A DNA stretch of 49,759 bases from Oscillospiraceae bacterium (GCA_015063895.1 SVTG01000013.1:1-49759), one strand, 5' to 3'; shown: positions 36,105-45,313, counted from the stretch's first letter. Notes: generated from the sequence alone by a model not told the origin. Numbers and translations: made by a program.

Positions 36105-38630
36105 GTGAAAAGACTGACGTTTTTTGTCAAGGGTATGACGTGTGCTGCGTGCGTGGCGCACGTGGAGCGTGCCGTTTTTTCCGAAATGAAGGATAAAAAC
36201 AGTATAACAGTCAGCTTACTTTCGGGGACGCTCACTGTTACGGTGCCGGAGCAAACCGACGAGGGCGCACTCTTTTTAAAGTTAAAAAAAGCACTTTCCC
36301 GCGCAGGCTACGGGCTTGTAAGAGCAGGGGAGCATGGCGAAAAGGCAGAAAAGCAAGAGCAGAATACCGAAAAAAAGCGGCTGCTGTTTTGTATTTGTGT
36401 GACCGCTCTTTTAATGATCGCCGCCATGTGGCATATGACGCCACTGCCCGCACCCTTTATTTTAAACGCAGCGAAGTATCCGCGCGCCTTCTTTCTGTTA
36501 CAGCTTGTATTAACGCTCGCGGTGCTCGTGCCGCAGCGCAGATTTTTTAAAAACGGCTTTTCGGCGCTGCTGCACGCCTTACCGAATATGGATTCTCTGG
36601 TGGCACTCGGCTCGCTTGCTTCGGTTTTATACGGTCTTGTGGCCGGTGGCTTTATCTTTGCAGGTGCTGCCACGGGAAATACCGCCCTTGTGCACGAATA
36701 TCTGCATCAGCTGTATTTAGAATCTGCCGCCATGATCTTAACGCTGGTAAGCCTTGGAAAGTATTTAGAGGGCAGAGCCAGACACCGTGCGGCAGGGGCT
36801 GTGCGTACGCTCCTTGCCGAGGAGGCCAAAACGGCGCGCGTAATAAGAGAGGGCAAGGAGGAGCTGATCCCTGTAGGGGAGCTTGCCGTCGGTGATACCG
36901 TATTGGTCGCGACGGGTGAGAAAATTCCTGCTGACGGTAAAATAATCGGGGGTAGCGGTAGCGTAAACGAAGCCATGCTCACGGGGGAGTCCCTGCCGCG
37001 CTTTGTGAAAGAAAACGACAGCGTTTCGGGTGCTACGATATTGGTAGAGGGGGCACTTACACTGCAAATTGAGCACGTGGGTGAGCAGACGGTGCTTTTT
37101 AAGATCGTGTCCTTATTAGAACAGGCTGCCTCTGGAAAGGCCCCGATCCAGCGTCTTGCCGATAAGGTCAGTGCGGTTTTTGTGCCGACGGTCCTCGGCG
37201 TGGCGGCACTTACCGCCCTTGTGTGGCTTTTTGCTGCACAAAATGCGGCGCTTGCCTTCCGTGCGGCGGTTTCGGTGCTGGTCATCTCCTGCCCCTGCGC
37301 ATTGGGGCTGGCCACGCCTGTGGCTATTACCGTGGGGTGCGGGCGTGCCGCGCGCTTCGGTGTGCTGTTCAAAAGTGCAGAGGCGCTGGAGGTGCTTTCC
37401 GGCATCAAGATATTACTCAGTGATAAAACAGGAACGCTGACAACGGGAAATATGTCGGTGTGCGATCGGGTCTACTATAGGGACGATGCCGATCTTGCCA
37501 ACACGTATATTGCCTCGCTTGAAGCGCTTTCGGTGCATCCCGTAGCGCTGCCCTTACAGGAGCTTTCCGAAAAAAGAATACCGTTAAAGGACTTTTTGAG
37601 CATAGCGGGACTCGGCGTGCAGGCAAAAAAGCAGGACGGCACGTGGCTTTTTGCGGGCCGCGCGGCGTTTTTTGACGGGGGTGACCACCCCTGCCTACCC
37701 GAGCATATCGCTCTTGAAGCGGCATCGCTTGAAAATGAGGGGAAAAGCGTCGTGATCTTAGCCTGTGACACAACGTTCTTAGCGGTCTTTGCTGTGGCAG
37801 ATACCGTAAGAGAGGACAGTGCAGCGGCCGTGAGCGCGATAGAGGCCCTTGGGTGCCATGTGGTCATGCTGACGGGCGATAATGCCGCTACGGCGCAAAA
37901 AATAGCCGAAAAAACAGGCGTGAAGGAGTATCACGCAGGTCTGCTGCCCGCAGATAAGGAAAGGCTTGTGCGGGAGTATAAAAAGCAAGGGCTTGTCGGC
38001 ATGGTTGGCGATGGCATCAACGATGCCCCCGCGCTTGCCTCGGCTGACGTGGGGCTTGCGATTGGCGCCGGAACGGACGTCGCGCGCGACTCGGCGGGGG
38101 TGGTTTTGATGGGCAGCTCACTTTGTGACGTGGCGGCCGCATTTGAGCTCAGCCGTGCAACGCGCCGCAATATCCGTGAAAATCTGTTTTGGGCGCTGTG
38201 CTACAATGTGCTTTGTATTCCGCTGGCCGCAGGTGTTTTTTACCCCGTATGGGGGCTTTTACTGACGCCTATGATCGCCTCGGCGGCGATGAGCTTCTCG
38301 TCGCTGTTTGTGGTGCTCAACGCCCTGCGACTCGGGCGCTTTGTGCCGCACGTTAAAAAAGGGACGTTTTCTGAAAACAGATCACCAAAAAAGAAAGGAA
38401 ATAAAAACATGTTATTCGGCAAAAAGGAATGGATCACTACCACGCTTAAGGTAGAGGGCATGATGTGCGGCCATTGCGCGGCACACGTTGAAAAGGCACT
38501 CCTTGACCTCGGCGCCAAGGCCGCTGTGGCGGATTTTGAAAAGGGAGAGGTCACAGTCACGGCCCTTTCAAAGATCACGGCGGAAATGATGAGCGCCGCC
38601 ATCACGGCTGCCGGCTACCGCGTTGTTTAA
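36105..38630 (+). CDS. copA: Copper-transporting P1B-type ATPase with C-terminal chaperone domain
   Basis: 841 residues from the GTG at 36105 (GAGGGGAG 8 bases upstream). Exports Cu(I). Order: N-terminal heavy-metal domain GMTCAAC (Cys13, Cys16), membrane helices from about 90, actuator TGES, metal-binding SCPCALGLA in the sixth helix, phosphorylation site DKTGT, HP motif SVHPVA, MVGDGINDAPALASADVG hinge, last two helices, then a Lys/Asn-rich linker and a second heavy-metal domain with GMMCGHC (Cys788, Cys791). A C-terminal domain is unusual: CopA enzymes carry theirs at the N-terminus. The linker looks like a former intergenic region with a ribosome binding site, suggesting a copA-copZ fusion. 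Confidence 0.95.
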   Translation: MKRLTFFVKGMTCAACVAHVERAVFSEMKDKNSITVSLLSGTLTVTVPEQTDEGALFLKLKKALSRAGYGLVRAGEHGEKAEKQEQNTEKKRLLFCICVTALLMIAAMWHMTPLPAPFILNAAKYPRAFFLLQLVLTLAVLVPQRRFFKNGFSALLHALPNMDSLVALGSLASVLYGLVAGGFIFAGAATGNTALVHEYLHQLYLESAAMILTLVSLGKYLEGRARHRAAGAVRTLLAEEAKTARVIREGKEELIPVGELAVGDTVLVATGEKIPADGKIIGGSGSVNEAMLTGESLPRFVKENDSVSGATILVEGALTLQIEHVGEQTVLFKIVSLLEQAASGKAPIQRLADKVSAVFVPTVLGVAALTALVWLFAAQNAALAFRAAVSVLVISCPCALGLATPVAITVGCGRAARFGVLFKSAEALEVLSGIKILLSDKTGTLTTGNMSVCDRVYYRDDADLANTYIASLEALSVHPVALPLQELSEKRIPLKDFLSIAGLGVQAKKQDGTWLFAGRAAFFDGGDHPCLPEHIALEAASLENEGKSVVILACDTTFLAVFAVADTVREDSAAAVSAIEALGCHVVMLTGDNAATAQKIAEKTGVKEYHAGLLPADKERLVREYKKQGLVGMVGDGINDAPALASADVGLAIGAGTDVARDSAGVVLMGSSLCDVAAAFELSRATRRNIRENLFWALCYNVLCIPLAAGVFYPVWGLLLTPMIASAAMSFSSLFVVLNALRLGRFVPHVKKGTFSENRSPKKKGNKNMLFGKKEWITTTLKVEGMMCGHCAAHVEKALLDLGAKAAVADFEKGEVTVTALSKITAEMMSAAITAAGYRVV
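38409..38630 (+). CDS. Possible internally initiated CopZ-like copper chaperone
   Basis: In-frame ATG at 38409 inside copA, 9 bases after AAAGGA (38394-38399) in a purine-rich stretch that looks like a normal intergenic ribosome site. Translation from here would give 73 residues: MLFGKKEWITTTLKVEG, metal site MMCGHC and ending GYRVV, the size and fold of a CopZ/Atx1-type chaperone. It may be made in addition to the fused form; the existence of a separate product is inferred from the site only. Confidence 0.45.
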   Translation: MLFGKKEWITTTLKVEGMMCGHCAAHVEKALLDLGAKAAVADFEKGEVTVTALSKITAEMMSAAITAAGYRVV

Positions 38631-38640
38631 AAGTAAAAGC

Positions 38641-38676
38641 AAAAAAAGCACTGCTGAGCTTCAGCAGTGCTTTTTT
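38641..38676 (+). terminator. Bidirectional terminator between copA and PTS gene
   Basis: 10-bp stem GCACTGCTGA/TCAGCAGTGC (38648-38657 and 38661-38670) with a run of seven A before and six T after; serves copA (+) and the PTS gene (-). Confidence 0.9.
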
Positions 38677-38687
38677 GTGTATCAGAC

Positions 38688-39821
38688 TCAGTCTAACTTC
38701 ATATCGCCGTCCTTGACCCAGCCGATACGGCGCATGAGGGCGTCAAAGGCGAGGGAAAGCAGGGCGGGGAGCACGAAGCAAATGAGAATAAGACCGATCC
38801 AGTCAAGGGCACCAACGGTGGTGGGATAGCGCTCGTCAAACCAACCGAGAATGATGCCGATGGGGCCAAGAAGGCCGCACGTGCCCATGCCCGAGTTGAT
38901 GGCGGCACCGTACATTTGCGTTTTGAAAAGACACGTGGCAAGCGGACCCGTTACGGCAGAGGCTAACGTGGGGGCGATCCAGATGCGCGGATTGCGAATG
39001 ATATTGGGCATTTGCAGCATGCTGGTGCCAAGGCCCTGAGAAACAAGGCCGCCCCAGCGGTTATCCCTGAAGCTGATCACGGCAAAGCCTACCATCTGCG
39101 CGCAGCATCCGGCCACGGCGGCACCGCCCGCAAGAGCCACACCGTAGATTTCCTCGGCAGAAAGGCCCTGTGCAATGGCTGCTACGCCCGAAAGACCGAT
39201 CGCCGCGCAAATAGCGGCGGAGCTGATCGGCAGCGTCAGCGCAACACCCACGACCACCGAAATGATAAGACCCATCAGGAAGGGCTGCAGGAAGGTAGCC
39301 CAGCCGATAAATTTGCCGATAAATCCGACAAGGGTGCCGATATGGGGGGCGATCAGGATCGAGAGCACACCGCCGACAAAAACCGTAACGAAGGGGGTAA
39401 CGAGAATATCGACCTTCGTTTCCTTAGATACCGCCTTGCCGCATTCAATGGCAACGACGGCGATCAGCAAAACGGCAAGCGGGCCACCTGCGCCGCCCTG
39501 CGAATTGGCGGCAAGACCGACAAGCGCTGCCGAATACATGACCAAGGGGGGCGCCTTCAGAGCAAAGGCAATGGCTACGGCCATTGCGGGGCCTGCGGCC
39601 TGCGCGCCGTATCCGCCGATGGTCTTAAAAAAGGACAGAAATGGAATCAGACCGATGGCATTGAAGATCGTTGCGATGAGTAACGATCCAAAAAGGCCCA
39701 GAGCCATGGCGCCAAGAGCATCGATGCCGTATCGTTTTGCTGAAAAAACAATATCTTTGCGTGCAAGAAAGCGGCAAAACGCGTTCTTTTCTTTTGGTGG
39801 GGTTAACTGATCGTTGTTCAT
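38688..39821 (-). CDS. PTS transporter subunit IIC-like protein (PTS_EIIC_2 type)
   Basis: 377 residues, about nine to ten hydrophobic segments with Gly-rich loops (GGYGAQAAGPAMAVAIAFALKAPPLVMY, QGGAGGPLAVLL, NSGMGTCGLLGPIGIILGW). This matches the standalone IIC family (PF13303 type) found in Firmicutes without IIA/IIB domains. Substrate unknown, and dependence on phosphotransfer is unproven for this family. Start overlaps the radC stop by four bases, so they are coupled. Confidence 0.82.
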   Translation of the reverse strand: MNNDQLTPPKEKNAFCRFLARKDIVFSAKRYGIDALGAMALGLFGSLLIATIFNAIGLIPFLSFFKTIGGYGAQAAGPAMAVAIAFALKAPPLVMYSAALVGLAANSQGGAGGPLAVLLIAVVAIECGKAVSKETKVDILVTPFVTVFVGGVLSILIAPHIGTLVGFIGKFIGWATFLQPFLMGLIISVVVGVALTLPISSAAICAAIGLSGVAAIAQGLSAEEIYGVALAGGAAVAGCCAQMVGFAVISFRDNRWGGLVSQGLGTSMLQMPNIIRNPRIWIAPTLASAVTGPLATCLFKTQMYGAAINSGMGTCGLLGPIGIILGWFDERYPTTVGALDWIGLILICFVLPALLSLAFDALMRRIGWVKDGDMKLD

Positions 39822-40591
39822 GAGCGATCTCCTTTCGTTTGATTGAAATTTTTTATATCATCAAAAATCGGCGCGGCGGCGATCGCCGGCTCGTTTCTGA
39901 AGTCACTTTGATGTAAAATGGCAGCATAGGCATTGTCCGAGAGCACAAAATGCTCAATAAGGGGGATCTCCAGGAGTGCCAGCGCCTCCTTGATGCTGTG
40001 CGTCAATGCCACGTCGTCGCTTGACGGGACGGCAGGCCCGTTCGGGTGATTGTGCGCCAGCACGACGGCTGCGGCGTGCTTCTGGAAGGCACGCTCGGCG
40101 ATATTTCTGACCGAGAGCGGCACCGAGGATACCGTACCGTCGCCGACGGCAAACAGGTCGATCGGGCGCAGGGCGTTATCAAGCAGCAATACGTAAAAGA
40201 TCTCCTTGATGGCACCGAAAAATTTCGGCAAAAGGTATTCGATCATACGCTTGGGTGAATCAAGGGGTGCGCCGCGCTCTTGGCCGACCGTGATCTTCTC
40301 CACCGCATAGCGGCGTGAAAGCTCGCCGACCAACGCGAGGAGTGCGGCGCTTTTTTCACCGATCCCCTCTACGTCACAAAGATGCGCTTCTTTTGCCTCC
40401 AGCACCCGGGAAAGGCTACCGAAGGATTCGATCAGCGCGTGTGCGGTGCCGTTGGTATCGCGACGCGCGTTGGTATAGTACAAAAGCATCTCAAGCAGCT
40501 CGTGATCGGCAAAGGCAGTAGGGGAGGTAGCCTCCATGCGCTCACGCATACGGCGCCTATGGCCGTCGTGGTAGTTGTTTTTGGCCGACAT
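39818..40591 (-). CDS. radC: RadC-family JAB/MPN protein
   Basis: 257 residues. N-terminal helix-hairpin-helix-like UPF0758 domain (FADHELLEMLLYYTNARRDTN; DVEGIGEKSAALLAL) and a C-terminal MPN domain with the metal motif HNHPNG (180-185) followed by PSSDD, the JAMM signature of the family. Despite the name, a role in DNA repair is doubtful. AAGGAG stands before the ATG. Confidence 0.93.
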   Translation of the reverse strand: MSAKNNYHDGHRRRMRERMEATSPTAFADHELLEMLLYYTNARRDTNGTAHALIESFGSLSRVLEAKEAHLCDVEGIGEKSAALLALVGELSRRYAVEKITVGQERGAPLDSPKRMIEYLLPKFFGAIKEIFYVLLLDNALRPIDLFAVGDGTVSSVPLSVRNIAERAFQKHAAAVVLAHNHPNGPAVPSSDDVALTHSIKEALALLEIPLIEHFVLSDNAYAAILHQSDFRNEPAIAAAPIFDDIKNFNQTKGDRS

Positions 40592-40683
40592 TGCGTTCTC
40601 CTTAAAAACGATATACTTATTCTAGTATAACACATAATTGTTAAAATTTCTACAATTTTACAAAAAAATATATATAAATAAAC

Positions 40684-40715
40684 AAAAAAGCGCGCCCCCT
40701 TAAAAAGAGGGCGCG
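40684..40715 (-). terminator. Terminator downstream of the MATE genes
   Basis: Minus-strand stem CGCGCCC/GGGCGCG (40691-40697 and 40709-40715) followed by TTTTTT; about 50 bases after the MATE stop. Confidence 0.8.
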
Positions 40716-40726
40716 TGGACATATGC

Positions 40727-40766
40727 TTAGCCGCAGGGCTTGTGGGTTCGACTCCCGTGCGGCTAA
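40727..40766 (+). other. tRNA-like minihelix (acceptor plus T-arm only)
   Basis: A 7-8 bp acceptor-like stem (TTAGCCGC 40727-40734 with GCGGCTAA 40759-40766) encloses 7 bases and a textbook T-arm GTGGG-TTCGACT-CCCGT. D-arm and anticodon arm are absent. The last bases overlap the stop codon of the MATE gene on the other strand. It is either a relic of a tRNA gene or a small structured RNA. Confidence 0.5.
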
Positions 40767-42187
40767 GGATGAATTTCGGGCAGGCGGGTCCTGATCAGAT
40801 GACGCAGTGCAACGACCGCACAAAGGAATTGCGCCAACGCAGTAAGGAACCACGAGATGGGATAAGAAAGATAAATGATATCCAGCGTCGGTATCGCGCG
40901 GAAAATCGTAGAGAGCCATATAATACGAAATACACAGGCACCCAAAAGTGAGATCACGGTAGAGGAGATCGAGCGACCGAGGCCGCGCAGGATACCGCAC
41001 CCCGTTTCCATAAAGGCCAGCAAGAAGTAGCAGGAATACATATAGATCATGCGGAGCTGTGCGGCGTCAAAGGCGATGAGTTCCAGGGTCCCCGCCTCAC
41101 CCGGCACTACGTCGTAGAGGGCCAGTAGCGGTGCTCTTAAAAGAAAAATGGTGGCGCTGAACAGTACGGCAATGCAAAAGGTGACGGTATAGCAGCAGAG
41201 CATGACGCGACGGATGCGCTCGTATTTTGCGGCGCCCGCGTTTTGGCTGGTAAAGGTGATGGCTGCCTGATACACCGCGTTTTGTGCGGTGTAGGCAAAG
41301 CCCTCGAGATTTCCCGCGGCGGCACAGCCCTTTACTACGGGTTGGTAGGGGCTGTCAAGAGGCACCATGGCGTTATTGACCTGCAGAACGGAGGACTGGA
41401 TCATCATATTGGCGATCGAGAATAGCGACCCCTGTATGCCCGCAGGAACACCGATATATAAAATATTTTTAAAGGCAAAGCGGTCAAAGCAAAGAAGTCT
41501 GAAACGGAATCGGCAGGCGCCGCGGTCACGCGCAAGCTTGAAGAGCAAAAACAGGGCGGAAAAAATGTTTGAGATCATGGTGGCAAGTGCCACGCCCTCT
41601 ACGGAAAGCCCCACGGCCATCACAAAAAAGAGGTTCAGGAGCACGTTTAAAATACCTGCGACAGCCAAAATATAAAGCGGCGTTTTGGTATCGCCCTTGG
41701 CGCGGAAGATCGCAATCAGATAGTTGGTCAGGGCAAGGAAGGGGATCCCCAAAAAATAGATCTCGGTATACAGCGTGGCGAGATCAAGCAGCTTGCCCTC
41801 TGCCCCCATCATAGCGAGCACGGGGCGAGAAATAAGAAGGCCGATCAGCATGCTGGCGGTGCCGAACAGCAGTGCGATTACAAGCGAGGTGTGTACAGTG
41901 CGCGAGGCGCGCTCGTCCTCTCTTGCGCCAAGGTGCCGCGCCACCACCACGTTAGCGCCCGTGGCAAAGCCAACGAAGATATTGAGCACCAGATTGATAA
42001 AGGGGCCCGTGATACCGATAGCGCCGACGGCATCGGGTTCGCTCGACAGCCCCACGACCATCATATCCGCCGCATTATAAAGGGTCTGCAGCAGGTTGGT
42101 GGCCATCAGAGGAAGGACAAAAAGCAGGATCTTGCCAAATAAGGGGCCTTCGGTCATACAAGGTGTTCGCTTTTGGGTTGCTACCAT
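40763..42187 (-). CDS. MATE family efflux transporter
   Basis: 474 residues, twelve predicted membrane helices in two six-helix halves; the N-terminal half starts GPLFGKILLFVLPLMATNLLQTLYNAADMMVVG and contains GAIGITGPFINLVLNIFVGFATGANVVVARHLGA, standard for bacterial DinF/NorM-like MATE exporters. Exports cationic drugs using Na+ or H+ gradients. AAGGA before the ATG. It lies 31 bases after a paralogue of the same strand; the two are a tandem pair. Confidence 0.93.
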   Translation of the reverse strand: MVATQKRTPCMTEGPLFGKILLFVLPLMATNLLQTLYNAADMMVVGLSSEPDAVGAIGITGPFINLVLNIFVGFATGANVVVARHLGAREDERASRTVHTSLVIALLFGTASMLIGLLISRPVLAMMGAEGKLLDLATLYTEIYFLGIPFLALTNYLIAIFRAKGDTKTPLYILAVAGILNVLLNLFFVMAVGLSVEGVALATMISNIFSALFLLFKLARDRGACRFRFRLLCFDRFAFKNILYIGVPAGIQGSLFSIANMMIQSSVLQVNNAMVPLDSPYQPVVKGCAAAGNLEGFAYTAQNAVYQAAITFTSQNAGAAKYERIRRVMLCCYTVTFCIAVLFSATIFLLRAPLLALYDVVPGEAGTLELIAFDAAQLRMIYMYSCYFLLAFMETGCGILRGLGRSISSTVISLLGACVFRIIWLSTIFRAIPTLDIIYLSYPISWFLTALAQFLCAVVALRHLIRTRLPEIHP

Positions 42188-42218
42188 TGACTTTTTCCTT
42201 CGGCAAAAGCCGCCTTTC

Positions 42219-43646
42219 TTATAGGGTGATCTTGGCTTCGTTTTTGGCTGCTGTGCTTTCTTTTTTCAATACGTGTAGCACTAAAACGAATAAAACAGCA
42301 CCTGTCACGAGCCAGGAGAGTGGGTAAGAAACGTAAATGGTGTCAAGCGTCTGATAACGCTCAAATACCGTCAGGATCCATACGATGCGCAAAAAGCAGG
42401 AGCCGATCAGCGTAATAACGGCAGAGGAGATGGAACGCTTAAGGCCGCGCGCGATCGCGGTGCTTGTATCAAAAAAGGCATACAGTGGCAGGGGCAGCAG
42501 GTGGAAATAAAAGCGCAGATCCGCCGTATAAAAGGCGATATGCTCAAGGGACCCCTCGGGCCCGTCAAGCACGCCGTAGAGTGCAAAAAGAGGGGTGCGC
42601 AGCGTAAAAAGCAAAGCGATAAAGAAGAGCGATACGGCCAGCGAGCAGAGCATACCGAAGGCAAACACGCGCTTGATGCGTCCGTATTCCTTGGCCCCCG
42701 CATTTTGGCCTGCGAAGGTCACGGTTCCCTGATGCACAGCGGCGATCGAGGTAAACACAAAGGTTTCAAGGTTGTTGGCGGCCGAATTGCCGTTTATCAC
42801 GGGCTGATAGGCGCTGCCTGCCACGGTCATCGCGTTGTTGACGCGCAGGATCGAGGAGGCAATGATCATATTTGAGATTGAAAAGAGCGCCGATTGAATG
42901 CCCGACGGCAGACCGACGTACAAAATTTCGCCAAACGCGCGCTTGTCAAGGCAAAGCTTTTTGGGTGAAAAACGGCAAATGCCGCGCTCACGCGTCAGCA
43001 AAAAGACCAGAATGACGGCATTGAGGATCTGTGCCACGGCTGTGGCCAGTGCCACGCCGTCAACAGACATGCCGCAGCCGAGCACAAACACGAGGTTCAG
43101 CCCCACGTTAACAAGTCCCGTGAGGGAGAGCACTAATAAGGGTGTTCGGGTGTCGCCCTTTGCACGGAAGATCGAAATGGCGTAGTTTGCCACCGAAAGG
43201 AAGGGCACACCGAGGAAATAGATCCTGGTATAGAGCGTGGCGAGGTCAAGCAGCTCGGCCTCGGCACCCATTAGGATCAGCAGCGGGCGCGAGAAGAAAA
43301 ATCCAAGGGCTCCGCTGAGAAGCCCGAAAATCAGGCTCATTGAGAGCGAGGTGTGTACGGTGCGCTCAACCATTTCATCGTTTTTGGCACCGATGTGACG
43401 GGCGACCATCACGTTTGAGCCCGTGGAAAAGCCGATAAAGAGGTTGACGATCAGTGCGGTGATAGAGCCCGTGGTGCCGATGGCACCCACGGCATTGACC
43501 TCATCGGAGAGCCCTACCACCATCATGTCTGCGGCATTATAAAAAATTTGCAGGAGGTTAGAAAGTAAAAGCGGCAAAATGAAGAGCACCATTTTTGAAA
43601 AAATGGCACCGCTTGTAAAATCCGGTTTTTTCTTTGTAAGTATCAT
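42219..43646 (-). CDS. MATE family efflux transporter (paralogue)
   Basis: 475 residues from the ATG at 43646 (GGGGTGA upstream), preferred over the upstream in-frame codon at 43676. Same architecture as the neighbour: GAIFSKMVLFILPLLLSNLLQIFYNAADMMVVG and FIGFSTGSNVMVARHIGAKND. The two proteins align along their whole length but clearly differ, so the duplication is old. They may form a heterodimer or have separate substrates; this is not visible. Confidence 0.93.
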   Translation of the reverse strand: MILTKKKPDFTSGAIFSKMVLFILPLLLSNLLQIFYNAADMMVVGLSDEVNAVGAIGTTGSITALIVNLFIGFSTGSNVMVARHIGAKNDEMVERTVHTSLSMSLIFGLLSGALGFFFSRPLLILMGAEAELLDLATLYTRIYFLGVPFLSVANYAISIFRAKGDTRTPLLVLSLTGLVNVGLNLVFVLGCGMSVDGVALATAVAQILNAVILVFLLTRERGICRFSPKKLCLDKRAFGEILYVGLPSGIQSALFSISNMIIASSILRVNNAMTVAGSAYQPVINGNSAANNLETFVFTSIAAVHQGTVTFAGQNAGAKEYGRIKRVFAFGMLCSLAVSLFFIALLFTLRTPLFALYGVLDGPEGSLEHIAFYTADLRFYFHLLPLPLYAFFDTSTAIARGLKRSISSAVITLIGSCFLRIVWILTVFERYQTLDTIYVSYPLSWLVTGAVLFVLVLHVLKKESTAAKNEAKITL

Positions 43647-43779
43647 ACATTCACCCCACGGCCCAAGGCACGTCATTCGCCCCCATTATACCCCCCGTTT
43701 ACTGCAAAGTCAACCGATTTTTAAAATAAATATTTTAAAAGCTCCGCTTTTTTGCAAAGAGGCGGCCAAAACAAAATAA

Positions 43780-43803
43780 CCGCGGGCGCCATGGCGCCCG
43801 CGG
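43780..43803 (-). terminator. Palindromic terminator of the antiporter gene
   Basis: A perfect 24-base palindrome CCGCGGGCGCC/GGCGCCCGCGG, 9 bases after the antiporter stop, followed on the minus strand by TTATTTTGTTTT. Confidence 0.7.
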
Positions 43804-43812
43804 CCTATGTTT

Positions 43813-45138
43813 TTATTTTGCGACGGCGGCTTCCTCGGTGGCTTTCACATCGGCGGCCTGTGCCATTTTTTGCTTGGCCTCCTCGCGCGCGGAGGTCTTG
43901 CCCTCGGGCTTGATGTCGCCTGCCTTCAAGAGGCACATTTTGGTCAGCATCGGGCCGACAAGCTCGTAGATCAGTACTGCCATCAGCGTGATATTGGCAA
44001 CGATCGCGCCCTCGGCGCCCAGCTGCTCCTTGGCCTTAATGGCCATGCCAAGGGCCACGCCTGCCTGCGGCAGCAGGGTGACGCCAAGATATTTTACAAT
44101 ATTAGGGTGGCAGTGTGTCGCCTTTGAGCTGGCATAGGCGCCGATGTACTTACCCAATGAGCGCGCAATAATATAAATGATACCGATGATGACGACTGCC
44201 CAGTCGGTGAATACCGAAAGCTCAAGCTCGGCGCCGCTGATGACGAAGAAAAGCAGGAAAATGGGGGCGGTCCAGCGGTCGAGTCTGTCCATAAGCTCCT
44301 CGGAGAAGTCGCACAGATTGCAGAATACCGTACCCAGCATCATGCACGTGAGCAAAGAGGAAAAGCCGATATGAACGGGGCCGATCCGGAATTTAAGGGC
44401 GGAAAGCGCTACTGTCAGCAGCACAAACCCTACCGACATAGACAAGCGCTTCGAGCGCGAATGGAAAAAGCGCTCAAAGAAGGTAACGGCTACACCCATC
44501 AAGGCGCCGAGCGCGAGTGAGAGCACGATCTCGATAAGGGGCTCAACGATAATTGAGATCACGTCGACCGTACCTGAGATCAAGGCCTTGGCAATGCCGA
44601 AGGAAATGGCAAACAGAATAAGACCCACAGCGTCGTCAAGTGCCACGACGGGTAACAAAATGTTGGTAAGCGGGCCCTTTGCCTTGTACTGACGCACGAC
44701 CATCAAGGTGGCGGCAGGGGCGGTGGCCGAGGCAACGGCGCCCAGCACGATCGCCGCAGGCAAGGGGAGCTTGTCAGGCATCAGAAAATGCAGACCGATC
44801 AGCGCGCCGTCGACCAGGAGCGTAGCGACCACAGCTTGAAAAATGCCAACCACGGTTGCTTGCTTGCCGATCTTCTTGAGCTCGTGCAGGCGAAATTCAT
44901 TGCCAATAGAGAAAGCGATAAAGCCAAGCGCTACGTCTGAAATGATCGAAAAGCTATGTACGTTTTCGCTGCTGATAAAGCCAAGGCCCTCAACACCAAA
45001 GGCGCCGATCAGGTATGGGCCGAGAATGACGCCTGCAATGAGGTAGGCGGTCACCGCAGGGAGCCCTGCCAGCTTGGCAAGACGCGAGAGCATCAGCCCG
45101 GCGATCAGGGAAAGCGATAAAACAAGTAAGGTTTCCAT
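43813..45138 (-). CDS. Cation:proton antiporter (CPA2 family)
   Basis: 441 residues with about twelve membrane helices. LPAVTAYLIAGVILGPYLIG and the ion-binding VVALDDAVGLILFAI (Asp-Asp pair) are typical for monovalent cation:proton antiporters of the CPA2 group (KefB/NapA-like, without a nucleotide-binding domain). A charged Lys/Glu/Ala cytoplasmic tail of about 40 residues ends the protein. Role in pH or Na+/K+ homeostasis is by family. AAAGGAG precedes the ATG; own promoter. Confidence 0.92.
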   Translation of the reverse strand: METLLVLSLSLIAGLMLSRLAKLAGLPAVTAYLIAGVILGPYLIGAFGVEGLGFISSENVHSFSIISDVALGFIAFSIGNEFRLHELKKIGKQATVVGIFQAVVATLLVDGALIGLHFLMPDKLPLPAAIVLGAVASATAPAATLMVVRQYKAKGPLTNILLPVVALDDAVGLILFAISFGIAKALISGTVDVISIIVEPLIEIVLSLALGALMGVAVTFFERFFHSRSKRLSMSVGFVLLTVALSALKFRIGPVHIGFSSLLTCMMLGTVFCNLCDFSEELMDRLDRWTAPIFLLFFVISGAELELSVFTDWAVVIIGIIYIIARSLGKYIGAYASSKATHCHPNIVKYLGVTLLPQAGVALGMAIKAKEQLGAEGAIVANITLMAVLIYELVGPMLTKMCLLKAGDIKPEGKTSAREEAKQKMAQAADVKATEEAAVAK

Positions 45139-45176
45139 AAAGACACTCCTTTAAACGTTTAGAACAAATCCAACTG

Positions 45177-45205
45177 ATTATAGCATTCGCGCCCCGTAAA
45201 GTCAA
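45177..45205 (-). promoter_or_regulatory. Antiporter promoter
   Basis: Minus-strand TTGACT (45200-45205), 17-base spacer, TATAAT (45177-45182), 39 bases before the ATG. Confidence 0.75.
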
Positions 45206-45284
45206 GTCTTTTTTACATATTTATTATAAATGATTTTATCTGCCGTCCGTTATGATTTTGGGATGCGCTTGTTTTGACTTTTCC

Positions 45285-45313
45285 TTGACAGGCACCGGGC
45301 GATGTGCTATGAT
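45285..45313 (+). promoter_or_regulatory. Promoter of the GNAT_C protein gene
   Basis: TTGACA (45285-45290), 17-base spacer, TATGAT (45308-45313), about 47 bases before the ATG at 45360. Confidence 0.75.

Noticed and set aside
40727-40766. A complete tRNA gene
   Set aside because: Only acceptor-like and T-arm sequences are present; there is no room for D and anticodon arms.
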